From Suilimivivens aceti (lineage in GTDB: Bacteria; Bacillota; Clostridia; Lachnospirales; Lachnospiraceae), in NCBI RefSeq assembly GCF_025567405.1, contig NZ_JAOQKJ010000013.1:3717-67716 (forward strand): a stretch of DNA of 64,000 nucleotides, read 5' to 3'. Both the position numbers and the translations under genes were made by a program. Below the pieces are notes generated by a model, which had not been told where the DNA came from, made no database searches, and saw nothing but the letters and a program-made list of their open reading frames with translations. Below, piece by piece: positions 58,056-64,000 of this stretch. Within the stretch, counting starts at the first letter, position 1. Each line of letters begins with the position of its first letter.

Positions 58056-58475
58056 ATGAATGAAAGAGAAAAAATTATTCAATTGTGGTTTGAAATGTGG
58101 CTTACAAAACAGGATTTAGGTATTGATAATATTTTTACGGAAGATGTAATTTATACTGAAAGTTGGAGTCCTCAATATAATAATCGTCAAATCGTAAAAC
58201 ACTGGTTTCAGGAATGGAATACCCGTGGCAAAGTCGTTGTTTGGGAAATTAAACAATTCTTCCACAAGGAAAATACTACGATTGTAGAATGGTATTTCAA
58301 AAATGAAATGAACAATGGGAATATAGAGGAATTTGATGGGATTTCTCTGGTTGAATGGACAAAGGATGATAAAATAAAGTCATTGAAAGAGTTTGGTTGT
58401 AATTTGAATAATTATAATCCTTATGAGCATAGCGACCAACCCGAATTTAGGGAAGAAAGACCAAGTTGGTTTTAA
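58056..58475 (+). CDS. SnoaL-like/NTF2-fold protein
   Basis: A 139-residue single-domain protein of the NTF2 superfamily: REKIIQLWFEMWLTKQDLGI, DVIYTESWSPQYNNRQIVKH, VEWYFKNEMNNGNIEEFDGI. Many such proteins are small-molecule-binding enzymes of unknown substrate. GTGAGGTG precedes the ATG. Probably cargo of the mobile element, with its own terminator. Confidence 0.75.
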   Translation: MNEREKIIQLWFEMWLTKQDLGIDNIFTEDVIYTESWSPQYNNRQIVKHWFQEWNTRGKVVVWEIKQFFHKENTTIVEWYFKNEMNNGNIEEFDGISLVEWTKDDKIKSLKEFGCNLNNYNPYEHSDQPEFREERPSWF

Positions 58476-58540
58476 TATTAAATCTATAACCGAAAGCTAC
58501 AGTTTACCGAACTAAACTTTTAACTGAATAACCACAGAAC

Positions 58541-58588
58541 AAACCGCTGTTACATGGAAGTCAACAAACCATGCAACAGCGGTTTTTC
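58541..58588. terminator. Terminator shared by the SnoaL-like and XRE genes
   Basis: AAACCGCTGTT (58541-58551) with AACAGCGGTTT (58575-58585), an inner ATGG/CCAT stem, then TTCTT. Confidence 0.85.
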
Positions 58589-58589
58589 T

Positions 58590-59396
58590 TTATCGTTTTT
58601 TCCTCTGGCTGATAGGCGTTCCCATTTTCTTTGACTTTTTGAGAATCCGAATCAGCCAGCGAAATTCTTCATCTGACAGATTTTTATAGTTGATGCCGAG
58701 CTGTTTGCAGTAAAGGACAACCAGCTTTTCATCCCGGCTGCCCTTGAAATTTTCGACCGCTTCCAGATTTTCTTTCAGTTCATTGGCAACGGTGGTCTGG
58801 GGTGCACTCTCGCTGTCCTTTTTATGGGCTTCCCGAATATCCCGGATAATGAGGTTGAGGTCATCCAGAACCATGTGGCTGAAATATTCATCATCACTGA
58901 TATGGGCGGCTTGCAACACTTTCAAATGGGGGTCATCTTCGCCAGGGCGATACCGTTCAATGATTTCATGCCGGACGGTATCGACAAGGGCGTTGAGGTT
59001 CTGAATCTGCATGGTGGCAATCCCATCCACATAAATCTCAATGTCCGCAAGAAACTTGATAAAGTCCTTATGCGTGGCAAGTTCGCACAGCAGACGGTTG
59101 TTAATCCGACCGCTTTTCAGAAGTGCTACCATCTCATCACTCAAATGCAGCTCCCTTAATGGCGTGTTGATCTCCGCCCGGTTCTCTGTCCGGCAAAAGA
59201 GATAATCGAGGGACACCCCATAAAAATCTGCCAGCGTGATAAGGTTTCCATGATTGATTTCCTTATAGTCATCTTTTTCATAACTGCCAAGAGCCGATTT
59301 TGAAATACCCGTTTGCTCTGCCAGTTCTTCCAGTTTTAATCCTTTGTTTAATCGTAAATCTTTTAGCCGTTCCTGTATTGTAGTAGCTCCGTTCAT
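58590..59396 (-). CDS. XRE-family element regulator
   Basis: A 268-residue protein with a helix-turn-helix at about 8-65 (LRLNKGLKLEELAEQTGISK, SALGSYEKDDYKEINHGNL) and a large helical C-terminal domain. This type is common as the repressor-like regulator of Lachnospiraceae mobilizable elements. It lies opposite to the replication/mobilization genes, with an inverted repeat 40 bp before its start that is a likely self-operator. Confidence 0.85.
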   Translation of the reverse strand: MNGATTIQERLKDLRLNKGLKLEELAEQTGISKSALGSYEKDDYKEINHGNLITLADFYGVSLDYLFCRTENRAEINTPLRELHLSDEMVALLKSGRINNRLLCELATHKDFIKFLADIEIYVDGIATMQIQNLNALVDTVRHEIIERYRPGEDDPHLKVLQAAHISDDEYFSHMVLDDLNLIIRDIREAHKKDSESAPQTTVANELKENLEAVENFKGSRDEKLVVLYCKQLGINYKNLSDEEFRWLIRILKKSKKMGTPISQRKKR

Positions 59397-59435
59397 TGAA
59401 GCAGTTCCCCCTTTCTAACGACATTTATAACCGTT

Positions 59436-59459
59436 GAATTGATTATATCATATCAATTC
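59436..59459. promoter_or_regulatory. Inverted repeat before the XRE regulator
   Basis: GAATTGAT - N8 - ATCAATTC, perfect eight-bp arms, AT-rich centre; suits a dimeric XRE operator. Confidence 0.55.
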
Positions 59460-59880
59460 CGCAATCGTGGAAATTTCTGATTTTTACCCCTAATTCCTAC
59501 TTTGTGGACATACGGCACAGGGCACAAAAATGTTCTATGATACAGGTAGTTCATCGATGGATTATTCCAATCGAATGACCAGCCTGTGTGGGATATGCTT
59601 CCCCGGCGATGTAGTGCCATGACTTTTGGCAGGGATATGGAGGAACCCTGACCAAAACGAGCGTACCAACGGGAGCGATACGCCGCTGTGAGATTCAGGG
59701 GAGGAACGACACCGGGGAGAACTGGCGAACTGACACCGAAATGATACCGAAACACGACAATCTGATAGGGGGATAGTCTACCCTATCGTTGATACTTCGG
59801 GAGATTTTAGGCGGTTCTATGGCTGTAATTTTGCCAAAAATCGCCCCGAAACCATACACAAAAACGGGAGGAAGCGCAAT
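59460..59880. other. Gene-free stretch with repeats and hairpin
   Basis: No gene found. Two adjoining 11-bp repeats TGACACCGAAA and TGATACCGAAA (59731-59752), and a GATAGGG..CCCTATC hairpin (59762-59786). Position before the small replication genes suggests an origin-like or regulatory region. Confidence 0.35.
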
Positions 59881-60069
59881 ATGCCGAGAATGAGCAAAAA
59901 GAGAAAGCATGAGCTTTCCTTTTACCTCAATGACCGGGGGCGTGTCACTTACAACGAATTATGCCGGAAATGCCAGCATGGGTGCAGGCAGAGCTTCCGG
60001 GCGGTTGTGATTAACTGCCCCCGTTATTTATCCAAACGAGCAAAGAAAAAGGAGGAACACACCGAATGA
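59881..60069 (+). CDS. Small Cys-containing element protein
   Basis: A 62-residue basic protein starting MPRMSKKRKHELSFYLNDRG with C-x2-C-x3-C (CRKCQHGC) and a further Cys; probably zinc-binding. Conserved as an unnamed gene before the replication protein in related elements. GGGAGGAAG precedes the ATG; ATGA overlap with the next gene. Confidence 0.6.
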   Translation: MPRMSKKRKHELSFYLNDRGRVTYNELCRKCQHGCRQSFRAVVINCPRYLSKRAKKKEEHTE

Positions 60070-60407
60070 ATTTTGAATTTATGACGATAGACACACCATT
60101 GCCGCTCTGTATGCCCTTTCCCAGAGCGTTAACAGGATTTCCAGTCAGCAGCACCGCAAAGGTTATGTACTGCCGGATGCTGGACGCTATGCTATCCAAA
60201 GGGCAGGAGGACGAGAACGGAATCCTGTTTGTCTGCTTCCCTGTCACAGCCCTTGCCGCAGTCCTGTCCCGCAGCTCTATGACGGTCAAGCGTTCTTTGA
60301 ATGAACTGGAAACCGCCGGACTTATCATGCGGGTGCGTCAGGGCGTGGGAGAACCAAACCGGATTTATGTGCTGATACCGGGAAAGGAGGACGCTGCCCT
60401 TGCCTGA
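60066..60407 (+). CDS. Replication-initiator-like winged-helix protein
   Basis: A 113-residue protein resembling the N-terminal domain of RepA-type initiators: MPFPRALTGFPVSSTAKVMY, VCFPVTALAAVLSRSSMTVK, RSLNELETAGLIMRVRQGVG, PNRIYVLIP. A winged helix for DNA binding. The C-terminal part of full initiators is absent, as in many integrative elements. Overlaps DUF3847 by eight bp. Confidence 0.7.
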   Translation: MNFEFMTIDTPLPLCMPFPRALTGFPVSSTAKVMYCRMLDAMLSKGQEDENGILFVCFPVTALAAVLSRSSMTVKRSLNELETAGLIMRVRQGVGEPNRIYVLIPGKEDAALA

Positions 60408-60696
60408 TACCTCAAAGCTGGAAAAGCTCAACCGGGAGCTGGAGAAAAGCGAAAAGAAACTGCGGAAAGCCATCAATGATGAAAAGGCATTGCAGCACCA
60501 GTTGAAGCAGCTTACCCGAAAGGAACGGACACACCGGCTCTGTACCCGTGGCGGTATGCTGGAAAGTTTTCTGCAAGAGCCGGAACGCCTGACAGATGAT
60601 GATGTAATGCTGTTGTTGAAACTCATTTTTCACAGACAGGACACGCAGGAACTATTGAAAAAACTACTGGAACGGGAGAAGCCGGAAACCCCTTAG
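60400..60696 (+). CDS. DUF3847 family protein
   Basis: A 98-residue helical coiled-coil protein (KLEKLNRELEKSEKKLRKAI, QHQLKQLTRKERTHRLCTRG, GGMLESFLQEPERLTDDDVM). DUF3847 proteins regularly precede MobA/MobL relaxase genes, likely as relaxosome accessory. TTG start with AAAGGAGG nine bases upstream. The stop lies in the candidate oriT. Confidence 0.85.
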   Translation: MPDTSKLEKLNRELEKSEKKLRKAINDEKALQHQLKQLTRKERTHRLCTRGGMLESFLQEPERLTDDDVMLLLKLIFHRQDTQELLKKLLEREKPETP

Positions 60697-60730
60697 TTTA
60701 CTAAGGGCGCAATTATACACCACCCAGAAG
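60690..60730 (+). other. Candidate origin of transfer (oriT)
   Basis: Inverted repeat TTAGTTTACTAA (60693-60704) runs into TAAGGGCGCAAT (60702-60713), similar to the TAAGTGCGCCCT nick region of RSF1010-type MobQ oriT. It lies between the DUF3847 and relaxase genes. Not proven. Confidence 0.45.
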
Positions 60731-60995
60731 TTGGTGCATTGCGTTCTCCGAAGGCTCCTCGCCGGAGGGCTGTGATTTTCCGCAGTCATGGTCTGCTCCA
60801 AATCAAACAGGGGACGCTACGCTTCCCCTGCGCTGGCTGCCGCCAGCTACCCTTTTGTGGACTTGCCATCTGGGGACACTTTGCGCTGCAAGCTGTTCCC
60901 AGCCGACAAGTTTCATAAAATATGCTATCTTTTCGATAGGCAATAAAGTATAATGAAGTCAGCAATAAATCAGAATTTGATGGGATGGTGATATT
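60731..60995. other. Gene-free stretch after the oriT candidate
   Basis: No gene found. A few short GC-rich stems (CGAAGGCTCCTCGCCGGAG area). Confidence 0.4.
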
Positions 60996-61487
60996 ATGAA
61001 AAAGATAATGGCAGTTATGCTATCGTTGCTTGCTTGTACGGTTCTGCTTGCAGGGTGCAACACTTCCTCCGAAAGCAATGAAGAACAGTCCTTAAAAGTA
61101 TATTCATTTAGCGGAGAAAATGAATATATTTCTGTGTCGAATGGTGTAATTATTTTAGATGGCAAAGATGAAATTTGCTATGGTGGTGATTTGAAAGTGA
61201 TGTCAGACGATTTTGCTAATATTACCACATACTCAACGACCATTTATATCAATGGAAGCGAAAAAGAAACTCTGCTTTCTAATGGTGTTGATGATCAGAC
61301 AGGTGAGACAATAGATGTTTCTGGAAATGTTGGACAAATTTCTGGTGACATTCTCAGAGATAGTGACGCTGATAAGTTGACTGATAATTTGTGGTTTGAA
61401 TTGAAAACAACCAATTTGAACGGAGAAGAAAGCACTTATCGGGTACAGTTAGAGACAACTGAAATCACAAAGGAAGTCAAAAAGTAA
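60996..61487 (+). CDS. Lipoprotein of unknown function
   Basis: A 163-residue lipoprotein with lipobox LAGC (Cys about 21), then a beta-rich, low-Cys domain with acidic runs (VDDQTGETIDVSGNVGQISG). Not recognised. It separates oriT from the relaxase gene, where related elements usually have no gene, so it is likely cargo. The ATG has only a weak ribosome binding site (GATGGTGATATT). Confidence 0.6.
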   Translation: MKKIMAVMLSLLACTVLLAGCNTSSESNEEQSLKVYSFSGENEYISVSNGVIILDGKDEICYGGDLKVMSDDFANITTYSTTIYINGSEKETLLSNGVDDQTGETIDVSGNVGQISGDILRDSDADKLTDNLWFELKTTNLNGEESTYRVQLETTEITKEVKK

Positions 61488-61535
61488 CCCCAAACTCTTA
61501 CAACTAAATACCCGCCGCCCACACAGCGGCACACC

Positions 61536-61571
61536 AAGCAGGAAATCTGAAAAAGGTTGCCTGCTTTTTTT
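61536..61571 (+). terminator. Terminator before mobA
   Basis: AAGCAGG with CCTGCTT followed by TTTTT; a GGTGGC-AAAAC-GCCACC hairpin (61585-61601) follows before the mobA ribosome binding site. Confidence 0.75.
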
Positions 61572-61634
61572 CTGCCCAAAATGAGGTGGCAAAACGCCAC
61601 CCCATCCACCAATTACTGAAAGGAGGGACACGAA

Positions 61635-63223
61635 ATGCCCTGTCCACACAATGAAATCACGATTGTGCAGCGCAGCCAGCGGCAGTCTGCGGTTGCCGCC
61701 GCTGCTTACCAGAGTGGTGAAAAGCTGTTCTGTGAATACGACCAGCAAGTGAAGCACTACCCGGAAAAGCGTGGTATCGTCCACAATGAAATCCTGCTCC
61801 CGGCAAATGCCCCGCCGGAGTATGCAAACCGCAATACCTTATGGAACGCCGCCGAAGCGGTGGAGAAGCAATGGAACTCCCAGCTTGCAAGGCGGTGGGT
61901 GCTTACCATTCCCAGAGAGATACCGCCCGACCAATATGCTGTCCTTGTCCGGGAGTTTTGTGAGCAGCAGTTTGTTTCCAAAGGTATGATTGCTGACTTT
62001 GCCATCCATGACCCCCGTCCGCCGGGACACAATCCCCACGCCCATGTCTTACTCACTATGAGGGCAATGGACGAACATGGGAAATGGCTTCCCAAGAGCC
62101 GCAAGGTTTATGACTTTGACGAAAACGGGGAACGGATAAAGCTACTATCCGGCAGGTGGAAAAGCCACAAGGAGGATACGGTTGACTGGAACGACCAGAA
62201 GTATTGTGAAATCTGGCGGCATGAATGGGAGGTCATCCAGAACCGCTATCTGGAAGCCAATGACCGCCCGGAGCGTGTGGACTTGCGTTCCTATGCCAGA
62301 CAGGGGCTTGATATTATCCCTACTGTCCATGAGGGAGTTGCTGTCCGGCAGATGGAAAAGCGTGGTATTCAGACGAATATCGGCAACCTGAACCGGGAAA
62401 TCAGAGCCGCCAACAGCCTGATGAAGTCCATCCGGCAGCTCATCCACAACCTCAAGGGCTGGATTGCCGAGCTGGGCGAAAAACGGAAAGAGCTGCTTGC
62501 ACAAAAAGCGGCGGAGGAAGCAACGCTTCTCCCCAACCTGCTGATGAAATATATGGAGATACGAAAGGAAGAACGAAAAAGCTGGACGAGGGCTGGACAG
62601 AACCGGGGGACTTCACAGGACTTAAAGGCAGTCAGCGAAGCCTTGTCCTATCTCCGGCAAAAGGAGCNNNNNNNNNNNNNNNNNNNNNNNNNNNNNNNNN
62701 NNNNNNNNNNNNNNNNNNNNNNNNNNNNNNNNNNNNNNNNNNNNNNNNNNNNNNNNNNNNNNNNNNNNNNNNNNNNNNNNNNNNNNNNNNNNNNNNNNNN
62801 NNNNNNNNNNNNNNNNNNNNNNNNNNNNNNNNNNNNNNNNNNNNNNNNNNNNNNNNNNNNNNNNNNNNNNNNNNNNNNNNNNNNNNNNNNNNNNNNNNNN
62901 NNNNNNNNNNNNNNNNNGCCTACCTTGCCAAGCACCCAGACGATAAGGACAGCACCCAAAAGGAGCTGCAAGAGGAGCAAGAAAAACTTCTCAGCGAAAT
63001 CGCAGAGCTGAAAGAACCTTTGACCGAGGTACAGGCTGATTTGAAGAAACTGCGGGATATCCGCTACTGGGTACGGAAAGCCACACCCGGCACAGAGGAA
63101 AGCAAAGAGCCGCCCAAGAAGCAGCCCATCAAAGAAGTCTTGCAGGATAAGGCAGACGAGAAAAAAGCACAAAGAACAGCCCAGGCACAGACGAAACACA
63201 GACAACAGGATATGGAACTTTAA
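61635..63223 (+). CDS. MobA/MobL-family relaxase, interrupted by assembly gap
   Basis: A relaxase of the MobQ class that nicks oriT. N-terminal domain: IVQRSQRQSAVAAAAYQSGE, VHNEILLPANAPPEYANR, the metal-binding His-x-His in GHNPHAHVLLTMR, and DWNDQKYCEIWRHEWEVIQN. C-terminal coiled-coil helical region rich in Glu/Lys (EELQEEQEKLLSEI after the gap). The gap at 62668-62917 lies in the helical region. The frames on the two sides differ by two bases given 250 N, so the true gap length must differ from 250 by a non-multiple of three. Confidence 0.85.
62668..62917. other. Assembly gap (250 N)
   Basis: A run of undetermined bases, round-number length, inside the relaxase gene. Confidence 0.99.
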
Positions 63224-63287
63224 CAGGCACTTGCCATTTTCAATCAGAGAATGTCAGGTGCTTTTCTTTTTTCAAGGAGGGATAGAT

Positions 63288-63932
63288 TTGAATGTATTTG
63301 AAGTTGTGAAGCAGTCTGTTACAACAAGACAGGCTGCGGAGCATTATGGAATCCATGTAGGTCGGAACGGGATGGCTTGCTGCCCGTTCCATCACGATAA
63401 AACCCCAAGCATGAAGCTGGATCGGCGTTACCATTGCTTCGGCTGCGGTGCGGATGGGGATGTGATTGATTTTGCCGCCGCCCTGTATGGGCTGGGAAAG
63501 AAAGAAGCCGCCGTACAACTGGCACAGGACTTCGGGCTTTCCTATGAGGACTGGAAACCGCCGGGAAAGGCGAAAAAGCCCAAGCCCCGGCAGAAATCCC
63601 CGGAGGAACAGTTTCAGGAAGCAAAGAACTGCTGCTTCCGTATTCTTGCCGATTATCTCCACCTACTTCGAGTGTGGAGAAAGGAATATGCCCCGCACTC
63701 CCCGGAGGAAGCCTTTCATCCCCGGTTTATAGAAGCCTTACAGAAGCAAGATCAAGTGGAATATCTGCTGGATGTGCTGCTGTTCGGGGAAACAGAGGAA
63801 AAAGCGGCTTTGATTACGGACTACGGAAAGGATGTGATACAGCTTGAACAGCGAATGGCAGAGCTTGCAGCCACAGACGCAGCAAGAACTAAAAAGCACC
63901 ATGAACGCCATGCAGCCACCCCAGAGCATTGA
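63288..63932 (+). CDS. CHC2 zinc-finger primase-like protein
   Basis: A 214-residue protein with the DnaG-type zinc finger at about 27-55: CCPFHHDKTPSMKL followed by HCFGCGADGDVIDF (Cys-x2-His and Cys-x2-Cys ligands). A helical region follows; the RNA-polymerase-like TOPRIM domain is absent. Common next to mobA in these elements, likely priming element replication after transfer. TTG start 63288 with AAGGAGGG upstream; the longer frame start at 63231 is unlikely. Confidence 0.85.
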   Translation: MNVFEVVKQSVTTRQAAEHYGIHVGRNGMACCPFHHDKTPSMKLDRRYHCFGCGADGDVIDFAAALYGLGKKEAAVQLAQDFGLSYEDWKPPGKAKKPKPRQKSPEEQFQEAKNCCFRILADYLHLLRVWRKEYAPHSPEEAFHPRFIEALQKQDQVEYLLDVLLFGETEEKAALITDYGKDVIQLEQRMAELAATDAARTKKHHERHAATPEH

Positions 63933-64000
63933 GGAAATCAAGGCGGGGCTGGAAACCACCGAGAAAGGCGGTGTCCGTCAGAGCATACGGAACTGCCTGA
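63844..64000 (+). CDS. Start of a VapE-like (virulence-associated E) gene, cut by window edge
   Basis: Residues after ATG 63901 read MQPPQSIEEIKAGLETTEKG then VRQSIRNCL, the N-terminus usual for VirE/VapE-family helicase-like proteins of these elements. A TTG at 63844 in the same frame with GGAAAGG upstream may be the true start; it overlaps the CHC2 gene. Only about 50 codons are in the window. Confidence 0.6.
   Translation, partial: MNSEWQSLQPQTQQELKSTMNAMQPPQSIEEIKAGLETTEKGGVRQSIRNCL

Noticed and set aside
1..64000. CRISPR array
   Set aside because: No spaced direct repeats of 25-40 bp were seen; the only short repeat clusters are at 40271-40303 and 59731-59752.

Overview
The window reads as a low-to-mid GC Gram-positive chromosome of the Clostridia, most likely a gut Lachnospiraceae member. 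This rests on the complete Firmicute-type S10-spc-alpha ribosomal supercluster followed by ecfA1-ecfA2-ecfT-truA-rplM-rpsI, a CotF-like spore-coat type protein, AGGAGG ribosome binding sites, a large insertion in ribosomal protein L17, and mobile DNA of the TnpV/DUF3847/MobL/CHC2 type. The genus cannot be fixed from the sequence alone. A 250-base run of N (62668-62917) shows it is a draft scaffold.

Layout. 1-15.4 kb is ordinary chromosome: a ferritin-like coat protein, a tiny holin-like toxin locus, a GH13 glucosidase divergent from its AraC regulator, an aminotransferase, a VanRS-like two-component pair, trpS, a DUF2752 membrane protein, an RNA methyltransferase, an ASKHA/DUF4445 protein, proB, a DUF1015 protein and putP. 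15.4-32.2 kb holds the ribosomal supercluster from rpsJ to rplQ with secY, adk, map, a KOW protein, infA and rpoA inside it. It has a promoter carrying an inverted repeat, a roughly 300-nt structured leader, and an internal promoter before rpmJ. 32.3-40.2 kb holds an acidic-tailed membrane protein, a second toxin locus, a membrane protein gene with a stop at codon 3, an M15 peptidase, the ECF transporter energising module, truA, and rplM-rpsI with its own consensus promoter and leader.

The strong rpsI terminator at about 40.2 kb marks the edge of conserved chromosome. From there to the end the DNA is a mosaic of element remains and cargo. 40.3-42.4 kb holds a decayed tyrosine integrase with three tandem 11-bp repeats at its end, a third toxin locus, small proteins and an internal slice of a VirD4/TraG coupling protein. 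42.5-50.9 kb is a redox cargo cluster: a LysR regulator, three lipoprotein flavodoxins (one fused to a cyclophilin-like domain), a DUF4405 membrane protein with two His-x13-His pairs, a MATE exporter, a cytoplasmic flavodoxin, the detached ferredoxin-like tail of an aldo/keto reductase, a cupin, a carboxymuconolactone-decarboxylase-like protein and an iron-type alcohol dehydrogenase. 51-57 kb holds an XRE membrane regulator, a truncated integrase joined to a YhcG nuclease tail, an SdpI-like protein, an AraC regulator divergent from a GH5 hydrolase, a DUF3221-like lipoprotein and a group II intron 3' remnant. 57.3-64 kb is a mobilizable element: XRE, TnpV, a SnoaL-like protein, a large XRE repressor, small replication genes, DUF3847, a candidate oriT, a lipoprotein, a MobA/MobL relaxase crossing the gap, a CHC2 primase-like protein, and the start of a VapE-like gene at the window edge.

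Working together: the ribosomal, secretion and ECF genes form the usual growth-linked superoperons. In the cargo cluster, surface-anchored flavodoxins beside a predicted two-heme membrane cytochrome suggest, as inference only, electron transfer across the membrane to surface flavoproteins. Three small hydrophobic peptide genes at 0.8, 33.5 and 41.3 kb each have an opposing promoter and a shared 3' hairpin, which is the layout of type I toxin-antitoxin loci.
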